In this document: positions 49,738 through 58,580 of the stretch, in pieces
Numbering within the stretch: the first letter of the stretch is position 1
Layout: every line of letters starts with the position of its first letter
Source: Nocardioides sp. IC4_145
Lineage (GTDB): Bacteria > Actinomycetota > Actinomycetes > Propionibacteriales > Nocardioidaceae
Direction: 5' to 3'
DNA length: 64,000 nt
Assembly: GCF_011250565.1 (NCBI RefSeq)
Contig: NZ_JAANMS010000013.1
Coordinates: forward strand, 17,238 to 81,237
Program-made: the position numbers and the translations under genes
Notes under the pieces: model-generated
Seen by the model: the letters and a program-made list of their open reading frames with translations, nothing else
Databases searched by the model: none
Told to the model about the DNA's origin: nothing

Positions 49738-50394
49738 TCAGACCGCCCAGCTCGGCACGATGAAGACGCCCTCCGCCTCGACGGTCACGCCGTGGGGGTC
49801 GGCGAGCGTGGCGACGACGAAGACCTTGCGGCCCTCCTCGCGGTCGATCCGGGCCTCGACGCGGACCGGCCCGAGCGGGGTGGCACGGACGTAGCGCATC
49901 GTCAGCGTGCCGGTGAACGTCACCCGCTTCCGCGCGCTCGCGGCGACCCCCATCACGTGGTCGAGCAGCAGCGCGCCGACGCCGCCGTGGACCATGCCGG
50001 GCGGGCCCTCGTACTGCACGCCCAGCACCACGTCGGCGTGCACCAGGCCGTCGGGGTCGCGCACGACCCGCAGCGGCGGCGCGATCGCGTTGCGCTCGCC
50101 GACCACCGCGTTGCCCCAGCTCCAGGTGCGGCCCTGGGCGTTGTAGTGGACCCCCGCGGGGCCCTCGGTGCGGCGGGCGCGCAGCCGCGCGACGAGCGCG
50201 TCGACCTCGGCGCGGACCGCGCGGACCTCGTCCTCGTCGACGCACGTCTGGATCGTCGCCTCGACCAGCGCGCGGACGCTGTCGGCCAGGGGGGCGTGCA
50301 CCGCCTCGAGGCGGTCCACCTCGGCGGTGCTGACGTCGTCCTGGACGAAGATGGAGGCGTAGCCCGTCGACGGCGTGCCCGCGGGCGCGCTCAT
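49738..50394 (-). CDS. PaaI-type hotdog thioesterase
   Basis: A 218-residue protein whose C-terminal part (about 100-215) is a hotdog acyl-CoA thioesterase with GPPGMVHGGVGALLLDHVMG near 131 and VTFTGTLTMRYVRATPLG near 157. The N-terminal 90 residues are helical and less typical. It is coupled to the upstream gene 50391-51683 by ATGA, and ends 4 nt from the convergent hydrolase. Confidence 0.82.
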   Translation of the reverse strand: MSAPAGTPSTGYASIFVQDDVSTAEVDRLEAVHAPLADSVRALVEATIQTCVDEDEVRAVRAEVDALVARLRARRTEGPAGVHYNAQGRTWSWGNAVVGERNAIAPPLRVVRDPDGLVHADVVLGVQYEGPPGMVHGGVGALLLDHVMGVAASARKRVTFTGTLTMRYVRATPLGPVRVEARIDREEGRKVFVVATLADPHGVTVEAEGVFIVPSWAV

Positions 50395-51683
50395 GCCGGG
50401 GCCGCCGCTCCGCGCTGGGTGACGGGCTGGGTGACGGGGAAGATCGGCAGGGAACGGCGCGGCTCGAACGCGAACGACGCGCCCGTGCTGATCCGGGTCA
50501 CCGCGACCTCGTCCGGCTCCTTCGCCGGCTCGTCGAGGGTGCGGAGCGTCGCGGTCCAGGCGTCGGCCGAGCCGGTGACGTCCACGTCGAGGTACGCGCT
50601 GACCCCCCGGACCGCGGCCTGCAGCGGCCCGGTCGCCCCGGGCCCCACGAGGGTGATCCAAGCGCCGTCCTCGTGCGCCGCCGACGGGCCGACGTCGATC
50701 GAGCAGGCCCCGCGGTCGACCGACGCGGCGACGTACGCCGCGGGGTTGAGGAGGGGGTGCAGCCGCAGCACCTCGACCGCCCCGGCCGCGTCCGCGGGCA
50801 GGTCGAGCGCCCGGCGGATCCGGTCGGCGGCGACACCGGCGATGCCGGTGAGCTGCTTGGTGGCGATCGTGCGGGCCTGCGTGCGCCCGGCCTCGTCGTC
50901 GCCGGTGCGGGCGCGCAGCGCCAGCAGGAACGCCAGGTTGAGCAGGTGCATCTGCAGGCAGACCTCGTCGGCGATCCGCACCAGCGCGGAGTGGCTGAAC
51001 GCGGCGAAGTCGAGGTCGTCGACCAGCGGTCCGGCGTAGTCGGCGGCGCCCTCGTCGAGCGGGTCGATCGGGTCGAGCGCGAGCGTCGCGGCGCGGGAGC
51101 GCTCGTTGACCGCGAGGGCCGGGATGCCGCTGACCGGGGGGTGCGCCGGGTCGATCCGCACCGTCCACGCGCAGTGCGGCGTGCGGTCGGCGGGCAGCCG
51201 CGGCGGGCGGTGGATCGGCCGCACCTGCGCCCGCGGGTTGGTCGCGACGGCGGTGGCGTCGAAGGTGGGGTCCTCGATGGTGTGGCACATCGACCGGACG
51301 TAGTCGGGACCCATCGGCTCGACGTCCATGAGGGCGCCGCAGTGGTCGAGGTGGAACTTCCCGGTCCAGCGGTCGTGCACGGTGTAGCGGAAGTCCATGA
51401 ACTGCGGGGGAGCGCCGATGTCGAGCTGGAGCCCCTTGAAGATCGTCACGACGTCGCCCGCGTCGGGCGGACCGGCGTACCCGAGGGCGTGCTGCATCCG
51501 TCGGGTGTAGATCGGCGAGGCCGCCGCCCACTCCTCGATCGCGATCTGCGCCATCTCCTCGCGGCCGAACGCCGAGATGCACCACGCCATCCCGGACCGG
51601 TCGATCAGCTGACCGATGAGCAGCAGCTCGGGGACGAGGGCGGCGACCTGGGCGCGCGAGAGATCGGCGTACCGGCTGGTCAT
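50391..51683 (-). CDS. unrecognised 430-residue protein with conserved-looking His/Cys motifs
   Basis: I do not recognise a family with confidence. Notable are FHLDHCGALMDVEPMG near 110, MCHTIEDPTFDATA near 133 and PHCAWTV near 172, which could bind a metal ion. The rest is mixed alpha/beta without membrane segments. ATG 51683 is chosen; the longer frame runs through two inverted repeats of the divergent promoter. It is coupled to the thioesterase and divergent from an acyl-CoA synthetase, so a role in acyl-CoA metabolism is plausible. Confidence 0.65.
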   Translation of the reverse strand: MTSRYADLSRAQVAALVPELLLIGQLIDRSGMAWCISAFGREEMAQIAIEEWAAASPIYTRRMQHALGYAGPPDAGDVVTIFKGLQLDIGAPPQFMDFRYTVHDRWTGKFHLDHCGALMDVEPMGPDYVRSMCHTIEDPTFDATAVATNPRAQVRPIHRPPRLPADRTPHCAWTVRIDPAHPPVSGIPALAVNERSRAATLALDPIDPLDEGAADYAGPLVDDLDFAAFSHSALVRIADEVCLQMHLLNLAFLLALRARTGDDEAGRTQARTIATKQLTGIAGVAADRIRRALDLPADAAGAVEVLRLHPLLNPAAYVAASVDRGACSIDVGPSAAHEDGAWITLVGPGATGPLQAAVRGVSAYLDVDVTGSADAWTATLRTLDEPAKEPDEVAVTRISTGASFAFEPRRSLPIFPVTQPVTQRGAAAPA

Positions 51684-51713
51684 GCGGGCATCGTCGGCCC
51701 TGGCCGCGGGGGT

Positions 51714-51728
51714 GTCAACACCGTTGAC
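51714..51728. promoter_or_regulatory. inverted repeat in the divergent promoter region (site 1)
   Basis: GTCAAC and GTTGAC around a 3-nt centre make a perfect 15-bp inverted repeat between the divergent genes at 51683 and 51878, a candidate TetR- or GntR-type operator. Confidence 0.45.
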
Positions 51729-51819
51729 CCAGGGTGGTGGTTCCTGGGTGAGAAGTCCGGCGGATGTGCCCGAACCGGTTGACGCGGCGCCGATGTGCCG
51801 ACATCTTGACGCGTGTCGA

Positions 51820-51833
51820 GTGACCCGAGTCAC
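51820..51833. promoter_or_regulatory. inverted repeat in the divergent promoter region (site 2)
   Basis: GTGAC and GTCAC around the 4-nt centre CCGA form a perfect inverted repeat 45 nt before the acyl-CoA synthetase start. Confidence 0.4.
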
Positions 51834-51877
51834 ACCCCGGGCCTCGACCAACGACCGGGTCAAGGGGAGGCAGGGGC

Positions 51878-53482
51878 ATGGCGGAGAACGTGCAGCAGCT
51901 GGTGCGGGAGCGGGCCGAGGACGACGGGGTCGCGATCCGGTACGGCGACCGGACCTGGACCTGGCGCGAGCACGTCGCCGAGGCCTCGGCGGAGGCGTCC
52001 GCGCTGCTCGGCCTCGTCGACACCCACCGGCCCGTGCACGTCGCCGTGCTGCTCGGCAACACCCCCGACATGCTCCGGTCGATGGCGGCCGCGGCGCTGG
52101 GCGGCTACGTCCTCTGCGGCATCAACACCACCCGGCGCGGGGCGGGCCTCGCCTCCGACGTACGGCGGTGCGACGCCCAGGTGCTGCTCACCGACGTCGA
52201 GCACCGCCCGCTGCTCGACGGGCTCGACCCCGATCGGGACCTCGGCGGCGTGCGCGTCGTGGAGATCGGCTCGGACGAGCACGCCGCGCTCGTCGCGGGC
52301 GCCGGGCCGCTGGTCCCGCTCCGCGAGGTCGAGGCCATGGACACGTTCATGATGATCTTCACCTCCGGCACCAGCGGCGACCCGAAGGCCGTGCAGGTCG
52401 CGCACCTGATGGTGCTCTTCTCCGGCATGAACCTCGTGGACCGGTTCTCGCTGACCTCCGAGGACGTCTGCTACCTCTCGATGCCGCTCTTCCACTCCAA
52501 CGCGGTCGTCGCGGGCTGGGCGCCGGCCCTCGGCGCGGGCGCGACGATGGTGCCGGCGAAGTTCTCCGCCTCGCGGTTCCTCGACGACGTGCGGCGCCAC
52601 GGCGTGACGTACATGAATTACGTCGGCAAGCCGCTCGCCTACGTGCTGGCCACGCCCGAGCGGCCCGACGACGCCGACAACACGCTGCGCGTGGCGTTCG
52701 GCAACGAGGCCAGCGACCGCGACATCGAGGAGTTCTCGACGCGGTTCGGGTGCGACGTGATGGACGGCTTCGGCTCGACCGAGCTGGCGGTCATCATCCT
52801 GCGCGAGCCCGGCACGCCTCCGGGCTCGATCGGCAAGGGCATGCCCGATGTCGGCATCTACGACCACGAGACCGTCACCGAGTGCGAGGTCGCGCAGTTC
52901 GACGAGCACGGCGCGCTGGTCAACGCCGACCGGGCCGTCGGCGAGCTGGTCAACACCCAGGGCGCCGGCTACTTCCAGGGCTACTACAACGACCAGGGCG
53001 CCAACGAGGAGCGGATGCGCCACGGGATGTACTGGTCCGGCGACCTCGCCTACCGCGACGCCGACGGCTGGATCTACCTTGCCGGTCGCACCGCCGACTG
53101 GATGCGTGTCGACGGGGAGAACCTCGCCGCCGCCCCCATCGAGCGGATCCTCCTGCGCCTCCCGCAGCTCAACCGGGTCGCCGTGTACGCCGTCCCCGAC
53201 GGCAACGTCGGCGACCAGGTCATGGCCGCGATCGTGCTCCAGGACGACGCCACGCTCTCGCCGGCCGAGCTCGAGGCGTTCCTCGCCGACCAGCCCGACC
53301 TGTCCCCGAAGGCCTGGCCGCGCTACGTCCGCATCGCACCGGACCTCCCCGCCACCGCCACCAACAAGGTCGTCAAGCGCGAGCTCATCGCCCAGGGCCC
53401 CACCGCCGGCAACGGCGAGCTCTGGGTCCGCGAGGAGCGCGGCCGCTCCTACGCCCCCGCCGGCGCGGCTGTCCCCGCCTGA
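51878..53482 (+). CDS. acyl-CoA synthetase (AMP-dependent, FadD-like)
   Basis: A 534-residue adenylate-forming enzyme that activates a carboxylic acid to its CoA thioester. The P-loop motif is FTSGTSGDPKAV near 161-172, the aromatic motif DGFGSTELAV near 291 and YWSGDLAYRDADGW near 385; the C-terminal lysine segment is ATNKVVKREL near 495. It resembles mycobacterial FadD17-type enzymes from memory. The substrate could be a steroid- or fatty-acid-derived acid. It is divergent from the gene at 51683. Confidence 0.9.
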   Translation: MAENVQQLVRERAEDDGVAIRYGDRTWTWREHVAEASAEASALLGLVDTHRPVHVAVLLGNTPDMLRSMAAAALGGYVLCGINTTRRGAGLASDVRRCDAQVLLTDVEHRPLLDGLDPDRDLGGVRVVEIGSDEHAALVAGAGPLVPLREVEAMDTFMMIFTSGTSGDPKAVQVAHLMVLFSGMNLVDRFSLTSEDVCYLSMPLFHSNAVVAGWAPALGAGATMVPAKFSASRFLDDVRRHGVTYMNYVGKPLAYVLATPERPDDADNTLRVAFGNEASDRDIEEFSTRFGCDVMDGFGSTELAVIILREPGTPPGSIGKGMPDVGIYDHETVTECEVAQFDEHGALVNADRAVGELVNTQGAGYFQGYYNDQGANEERMRHGMYWSGDLAYRDADGWIYLAGRTADWMRVDGENLAAAPIERILLRLPQLNRVAVYAVPDGNVGDQVMAAIVLQDDATLSPAELEAFLADQPDLSPKAWPRYVRIAPDLPATATNKVVKRELIAQGPTAGNGELWVREERGRSYAPAGAAVPA

Positions 53483-53489
53483 CCCCTCC

Positions 53490-53614
53490 GCTGGCTGAGC
53501 AGCGAAGGCCCTCTGGCGGCCTGAGCGTGTCGAAGCCCGGTGGGGGGCGCAGGGCCCTGCCCGAAGTCGCCGGGTTTCGACACGGCTCGCCGGCGCTCGC
53601 CTGCTCAACCAGCG
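53490..53614. repeat. inverted pair of GGTTTCGACACG-type dispersed repeats
   Basis: The left arm (53490-53538) starts CGCTGGCTGAGCAG and ends GTGTCGAAGCCC. The right arm (53572-53614) starts GGGTTTCGACACGG and ends CTCAACCAGCG, nearly its complement. A degraded third piece continues to about 53648. A related repeat lies at 60052-60126. These are common intergenic elements in actinobacteria of this kind. Confidence 0.75.
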
Positions 53615-53669
53615 GTCGCTCGCGTCGCTCGCCTGCTCGACCAACGGGTGGGGAGTTGTCCAGAACTGG

Positions 53670-53712
53670 TTGCACTGCGCCGAGAACACGTTCTAGATTG
53701 GACATGTGTCCA
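53670..53712 (+). promoter_or_regulatory. promoter and two operator-like palindromes of the TetR/P450 operon
   Basis: TTGCAC (53670-53675) and TAGATT (53694-53699) are spaced by 18 nt; transcription would start at or near the GTG at 53706, giving a leaderless mRNA. AGAAC-N2-GTTCT (53683-53694) overlaps the -10 and fits the AAC-N2-GTT core of KstR-type sites. TGGACA-N2-TGTCCA (53699-53712) covers the start. Confidence 0.55.
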
Positions 53713-54284
53713 GTCAGGTGTCCACCAGTCCTCGCCAGGGGCTCGGGTCCAAGCGCGCGGAGACCGTCGAGCGGCTCTTCGCCGCAGGCCTCGAGGAGCT
53801 GGACGAGGTCGGGCACGGGGCGCTGACGATCCGGTCGGTGGCGAGCCGGGCGGGGGTGTCGCCGGCGACGGCGTACACCTACTTCGCCTCCAAGAACCAC
53901 CTCTTCGCCGAGCTGTTCTGGCGCTACCTCGCCGAGGACGCCGACCACGACCCGCAGGGCGCGGACGCGGTCGCCCGCGTCCAGGACGTCACCCGTCGGA
54001 TGGCCGAGCGGCTGGCGGCCAGCCCGGCGCTGGCGGCCGCGGTGACCCCGGCGCTGCTCAGCTCCGACGCCGACGTGGCGCGGCTGCGGCTGCGGATCGG
54101 CGGGGAGTTCCTGGACCGGTTCGCCCGGGCGCTGGGGGAGCAGGCGGACCCGGCCGTGCTGGAGGCGCTGGTGCTGGCGTTCTCCGGGGCGCTGCTGCAG
54201 GCAGGCATGGGCGTCATGACCTACACCGACATGGGCGAGCGGCTCGACGCCGTGGTCGCCGCGATCCTGGAGGGCCACGCGTGA
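53706..54284 (+). CDS. TetR-family regulator of the CYP51-type operon
   Basis: A 192-residue repressor with the TetR helix-turn-helix near 38-62 (LTIRSVASRAGVSPATAYTYF) and a helical ligand-binding part. There is no Shine-Dalgarno before GTG 53706, and the -10 ends 6 nt upstream, so translation is probably leaderless. It resembles Rv0767c in position. The stop is coupled to the first P450 gene (GTGA), so the regulator controls its own operon. Confidence 0.87.
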   Translation: MSSQVSTSPRQGLGSKRAETVERLFAAGLEELDEVGHGALTIRSVASRAGVSPATAYTYFASKNHLFAELFWRYLAEDADHDPQGADAVARVQDVTRRMAERLAASPALAAAVTPALLSSDADVARLRLRIGGEFLDRFARALGEQADPAVLEALVLAFSGALLQAGMGVMTYTDMGERLDAVVAAILEGHA

Positions 54285-55546
54285 CCACGACTGCAGACCC
54301 CGCGGCCGCGCCGCTGGTCCTCGACCCCTACGACTACGCCTTCCACGAGGACCCCTACCCGACGTACGCCCGGCTCCGCGCCGAGTCCCCGCTCCACCAC
54401 AACGCCGAGCACGACTTCTGGGCGCTCAGCCGCCACGCCGACGTAGCAGCCGCGGTGCGGGACGACGAGACGTTCTCCAACGCGATGGGTGTCTCGCTCG
54501 ACAGGAGCGCCTGGGGCCCGCACGCCCACAAGGTCATGTCGTTCCTCGCGATGGACGCGCCGCACCAGTCGCGGCTGCGCTCGCTGGTCTCCCGGGCGTT
54601 CACCCCGCGCCGGGTCCGCGAGCTCGAGCCGCGGGTGCAGGCGCTCACCGAGCACTACCTCGGGCTCGCGCTCGACGGGGCCGCCGGCGGCGACGAGGTC
54701 GAGCTGGACTGGATCACCGCGTTCGCCGGCAAGCTCCCCATGGACGTCATCTCCGAGATGATGGGTGTGCCGCCGGCCGACCGCGACGAGGTACGCCGCC
54801 TGGCCGACCTGGTGGTTCACCGCGAGGAGGGCGTCCACGACGTCCCGCCGGCCGGCATGGAGGCGGCGCTGACGCTGGTCGGCTACTACGCCGAGATGCT
54901 CGCCGAGCGCCGACGCGCGCCGAGCGAGGACCTCACCAGCGCGCTGCTCGAGGCCCGGATCGACGACGGCAGCGCTGACGGCGACCGGCTCGGTGACGAC
55001 GAGATCATCGCGTTCCTCTTCCTCATGGTGGTCGCCGGCAACGAGACGACGACCAAGCTGCTCGGCAACGCGCTGTTCCACCTCACCGCGAACCCGGCCC
55101 AGCTCGACGACGTGCTGAGCGCCGGGCCGGGGTCGGACGGGCTGGTCGTGCCGTGGATCGAGGAGACGCTGCGCCACGACACCTCCAGCCAGATGGTGGC
55201 CCGCCACCTCAAGCGCGACCTCGAGCTCCACGGCACCGTGGCGCCGGCCGGGTCCAAGCTGCTGCTCCTGCTCGGCTCGGCCAACCGCGACGAGCGGGTC
55301 TTCACCGAGCCGACGGTCTTCGACCTGCACCGCGACAAGGCGGAGCTCTCGCAGATCCTCAGCTTCGGGGGCGGCCGGCACTTCTGCCTGGGCGCCAACC
55401 TCGCCCGGCTCGAGGCCCGGGTCGTGCTGGACCACCTCGTGCGCACCGCCGGCGGGCTCGAGGTCGACCACGACGCCGCGGTGCGCGTCCACTCCACGAG
55501 CGTGCGCGGCTTCGCCTCGCTCCCGACCCGCATCCGGTTGAGGTGA
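54281..55546 (+). CDS. cytochrome P450 (CYP123-like position)
   Basis: A 421-residue soluble P450 monooxygenase. The I-helix motif is VVAGNETTTK near 251, the ExxR is in EETLRHD near 291, and the heme Cys lies in FGGGRHFCLGAN near 363. The substrate is unknown. By gene order it corresponds to CYP123 (Rv0766c) of M. tuberculosis. Electrons probably come from the operon ferredoxin. The GTG start is coupled to the TetR gene. Confidence 0.9.
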   Translation: MTTTADPAAAPLVLDPYDYAFHEDPYPTYARLRAESPLHHNAEHDFWALSRHADVAAAVRDDETFSNAMGVSLDRSAWGPHAHKVMSFLAMDAPHQSRLRSLVSRAFTPRRVRELEPRVQALTEHYLGLALDGAAGGDEVELDWITAFAGKLPMDVISEMMGVPPADRDEVRRLADLVVHREEGVHDVPPAGMEAALTLVGYYAEMLAERRRAPSEDLTSALLEARIDDGSADGDRLGDDEIIAFLFLMVVAGNETTTKLLGNALFHLTANPAQLDDVLSAGPGSDGLVVPWIEETLRHDTSSQMVARHLKRDLELHGTVAPAGSKLLLLLGSANRDERVFTEPTVFDLHRDKAELSQILSFGGGRHFCLGANLARLEARVVLDHLVRTAGGLEVDHDAAVRVHSTSVRGFASLPTRIRLR

Positions 55547-55553
55547 GGACGCG

Positions 55554-56339
55554 ATGAGCGCGAGCAAGTACGCCCAGCCCGAGCGCCGCCCGGCCGTCGT
55601 CGCCGGCGCGTCGTCCGGCATCGGCGCCGAGACGGCCCGGGCCCTGGCCGGGTCGGGCTTCCCGGTCGCGCTGGGCGCGCGGCGTACCGACCGGTGCGAG
55701 GAGCTTGCCGCAGCCATCCGCGCCGACGGCGGCGAGGCCGTCGCCCACCCGCTGGACGTCTCGTCCGACGAGTCGGTCGCCGACTTCGCGGCCAAGGTGC
55801 AGGCCGACCTCGGCGACGTCGAGGTGGTCATCAGCAACGCCGGCCTGGTCGGTCCCGGCCGGCTGCTCAAGGTCGGGACCGAGCGGTTCGGTCGCGAGCT
55901 CGACGTCAACCTCGTCGGCCCCTACCGGTTGCTCCACACCTTCGTGCCCGGCATGGTCGAGCGGCGCCGCGGCGACATCCTCTTCGTCTCCTCCGACGTC
56001 GCGCTGCGGGCCCGGCCGTTCATGTCGGCCTACAGCGCCGGCAAGTCCGGCCTCGAGGGGCTCGTCGAGTCGCTCCAGATGGAGCTCGAGGGCACCGGCG
56101 TCCGCGCTTCGGTCGTCCGGCCCGGGCCCACCTGGAGCGAGATGGGCGGGGACTGGGACGCCGACGAGGCCGCCTTCGTGCTCGACCAGTGGGTCCGCTT
56201 CGGGCTGGCCCGCCACCCGCACTTCCTCAAGGCGCGCGCGATCGCCGACGCGATCACCACTGTCGTCAGCGCCCCCCGCGGCGTCCACATCAGCCCGGTG
56301 GACGTCAACCCCGAAGCACCAGTGGAGGAACCGTCATGA
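55554..56339 (+). CDS. short-chain dehydrogenase/reductase
   Basis: A 261-residue SDR. The cofactor loop is AGASSGIGAE near 17-26, NAG near 91, and the catalytic Tyr/Lys are in YSAGKSG near 161. It probably oxidises or reduces an alcohol/ketone made by the P450s. It lies between the two P450 genes and is coupled to the CYP51 gene by ATGA, as with Rv0765c. Confidence 0.88.
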   Translation: MSASKYAQPERRPAVVAGASSGIGAETARALAGSGFPVALGARRTDRCEELAAAIRADGGEAVAHPLDVSSDESVADFAAKVQADLGDVEVVISNAGLVGPGRLLKVGTERFGRELDVNLVGPYRLLHTFVPGMVERRRGDILFVSSDVALRARPFMSAYSAGKSGLEGLVESLQMELEGTGVRASVVRPGPTWSEMGGDWDADEAAFVLDQWVRFGLARHPHFLKARAIADAITTVVSAPRGVHISPVDVNPEAPVEEPS

Positions 56340-57724
56340 GCACCACCACGCCGCAGGACCTGCTGGCCGACGTCCCGGAGGTCTCGACGGTCCTCGACGA
56401 CCAGAGCCCCGAGGTGCCGGAGATCATCCGCGGCACCGGCCACCTGCCCGAGATGCGGGTCGACCCGATCGGCCTGTTCCACCGGGTCCGCGAGGAGTGC
56501 GGCGACATCGGCCGCTTCCGGCTCGCCGACAAGGACGTCGTGCTGGTCACCGGCGCGGAGGCGAACGAGGCGTTCTTCCGTGCCCCGGACAGCACGCTCG
56601 ACCAGGCGGCGGCGTACCCCTTCATGACCCCGATCTTCGGCCAGGGCGTCGTCTTCGACGCCAGCCCGGAGGAGCGGCAGCAGATGCTGAAGAACCAGGC
56701 GCTGCGCGGCGACATGATGCGCGGCCACGCGCAGACCATCGAGGCCGAGATCCGTCGGATGGTCGCCGACTGGGGCGACGAGGGCGAGATCGACCTGCTC
56801 GACTTCTTCGCCGAGCTCACGATCTACACCACCTCCGCGTGCCTGATCGGCAAGCCGTTCCGCGAGGAGCTCGACGTCCGGTTCGCGCAGCTCTACCACG
56901 AGCTCGAGCACGGCACCGACGCGATCGCGTACGTCGACGCGTACGCCGACATCGACTCCTTCCGCCGTCGCGACGCCGCCCGCGAGGGGCTCGTCGCCCT
57001 CGTGCAGGGGATCATCGACCGCCGCGTCGAGCGCGGGCCGGTGCCGCGCGAGGAGCGCGACCTGCTCGACGTGCTGATCTCGCTGGAGATGTCGGCCGAC
57101 TACGTGACCGGCATCTTCATCTCGATGATGTTCGCCGGTCACCACACCAGCAGCGGCACCGCGTCCTGGGCGATGATCGAGCTGCTGCGCCACCCCGACG
57201 TGATGGCGCAGGTGGTGGCCGAGCTCGACGACCTCTACAGCGATGGCTCGGAGGTGTCCTTCCAGGCCCTGCGGTCGATCCCGGTGCTGGAGTCGGCGCT
57301 CAAGGAGACGCTGCGGCTGCACCCGCCGCTGGTCATCCTGATGCGGCTGGCCCAGGAGGACTTCGAGCTGCTGGGCCGCACGATCCCCGCCGGCACCGTC
57401 GTCGCCTCCTCGCCGCGGGTCTCGAACCGGATCGAGGAGGACTTCCCGAAGGCGGACGCCTTCGACCCGGGCCGCTACCTCGACCCGCGCCAGGAGGACC
57501 TGCAGAACCGCTGGACCTGGATCCCGTTCGGCGCCGGTCGGCACCGCTGCGTCGGCAACGCCTTCGCGATGATGCAGATGAAGGCGATCTTCTCCGTCGT
57601 CCTGCGCGACTTCGAGTTCGAGGCGGCGCAGCCCCTGGACTCCTACCGCGACGACTTCACCAAGATGGTGATCCAGCTCGAGCAGCCCTGCCGCGTGCGC
57701 TACCGCCGCCGGCCCGGCCGATGA
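56336..57724 (+). CDS. cyp51: CYP51-type cytochrome P450 (sterol 14-alpha-demethylase family)
   Basis: A 462-residue P450 that closely resembles bacterial CYP51. It has MMFAGHHTSSGTASW near 262-276, the ExxR in LKETLRLHPP near 323, the heme segment PFGAGRHRCVGNAFA near 397-411, and the tail KAIFSVVLRDFEFE and CRVRYRRR, as in the mycobacterial enzyme. Bacterial CYP51s can 14-demethylate sterols in vitro, but their natural role is unclear. A ferredoxin gene overlaps its stop. Confidence 0.9.
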   Translation: MSTTTPQDLLADVPEVSTVLDDQSPEVPEIIRGTGHLPEMRVDPIGLFHRVREECGDIGRFRLADKDVVLVTGAEANEAFFRAPDSTLDQAAAYPFMTPIFGQGVVFDASPEERQQMLKNQALRGDMMRGHAQTIEAEIRRMVADWGDEGEIDLLDFFAELTIYTTSACLIGKPFREELDVRFAQLYHELEHGTDAIAYVDAYADIDSFRRRDAAREGLVALVQGIIDRRVERGPVPREERDLLDVLISLEMSADYVTGIFISMMFAGHHTSSGTASWAMIELLRHPDVMAQVVAELDDLYSDGSEVSFQALRSIPVLESALKETLRLHPPLVILMRLAQEDFELLGRTIPAGTVVASSPRVSNRIEEDFPKADAFDPGRYLDPRQEDLQNRWTWIPFGAGRHRCVGNAFAMMQMKAIFSVVLRDFEFEAAQPLDSYRDDFTKMVIQLEQPCRVRYRRRPGR

Positions 57725-57951
57725 GCGGGATGCGCGTCGTCGCCGACCTCGACCTCTGCCAGGGGCACCAGCTCTGCCAGGGCGAGGCGCCGGACGTCTT
57801 CGGCTTCGACGAGGACGCCGACGTCGTCGTCGTGCTCGAGAAGCACCCCGACGAGGCGCGCCGCGCCGACGTCACCCAGGCCGTGAAGTACTGCCCCGCC
57901 TTCGCGCTGACCATCGAGGACGGGGCCACCGAGGAAGAGGACCGACCATGA
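57721..57951 (+). CDS. 3Fe-4S ferredoxin of the CYP51 operon
   Basis: A 76-residue ferredoxin. The cluster ligands are in CQGHQLC near 13-19 and KYCPAFAL near 56-63; the histidine in place of the second ligand of a 4Fe motif is typical of [3Fe-4S] partners of P450s. It most likely reduces CYP51 and possibly the first P450. Both ends overlap neighbouring genes. It corresponds to Rv0763c in position. Confidence 0.92.
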   Translation: MSGMRVVADLDLCQGHQLCQGEAPDVFGFDEDADVVVVLEKHPDEARRADVTQAVKYCPAFALTIEDGATEEEDRP

Positions 57952-58580
57952 CCGGGACCACCACCGACCTGACCCGCGCCGAGCTCGAGGCCTTCTGGGA
58001 CGGCTGGCTGGCCGTCAACCGCGAGGCCGAGCGCCAGGGCGACTGGCGCGTGCTCGCCGAGGAGTACGCCGAGGACGCCAGCTACGGCTGGATGTACTCC
58101 GTCGACGAGCACTTCATGGCCGTCGGTCGCGACCAGATCCGCGACTGGGCCATCGGCATCGAGATGGACGGCTTCGACGGCTGGCACTACGACTACGTCG
58201 CGACCGTCATGGATGAGAAGAACGGCATGGTCGTCGGCTTCTGGAAGCAGCGATCGGGGATCGTCGACGACGCCACCGGCAAGGAGTACGAGATCCTCGG
58301 CATCGGCGGCTCGTGGTTCGGCATCGAGCGGCAGACCGGCGGCGCGGACGACGGGCAGCTGAAGATCGCCTGGCAGCGCGACTGGTTCGACATGCCCTCG
58401 ACGGCGCACACGTTCATGGAGATCCTCAAGTCCGGGAAGGCGCCCGACACGCTCCTGGCGCGGATGAAGGTCTCCGGCCACGGCGTCCCCGGGCACTACC
58501 ACCTCGCCGACATCCCCTCGCCGGTCTGGCCGCCGCCGGTCGAGGCCGGCCTGCACGTGCGGCCCGGGCCGACGGCATGA
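57948..58580 (+). CDS. SnoaL/NTF2-like protein
   Basis: A 210-residue protein with an NTF2-like pattern (EAFWDGWLAVNREAERQGDW, then YAEDASYGWMY near 40). Such folds act as cyclases, isomerases or dehydratases, or bind lipids. No catalytic set can be assigned. It is coupled to the ferredoxin and aldehyde dehydrogenase genes. The long C-terminal part (from 130) is not covered by the core fold. Confidence 0.75.
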   Translation: MTGTTTDLTRAELEAFWDGWLAVNREAERQGDWRVLAEEYAEDASYGWMYSVDEHFMAVGRDQIRDWAIGIEMDGFDGWHYDYVATVMDEKNGMVVGFWKQRSGIVDDATGKEYEILGIGGSWFGIERQTGGADDGQLKIAWQRDWFDMPSTAHTFMEILKSGKAPDTLLARMKVSGHGVPGHYHLADIPSPVWPPPVEAGLHVRPGPTA

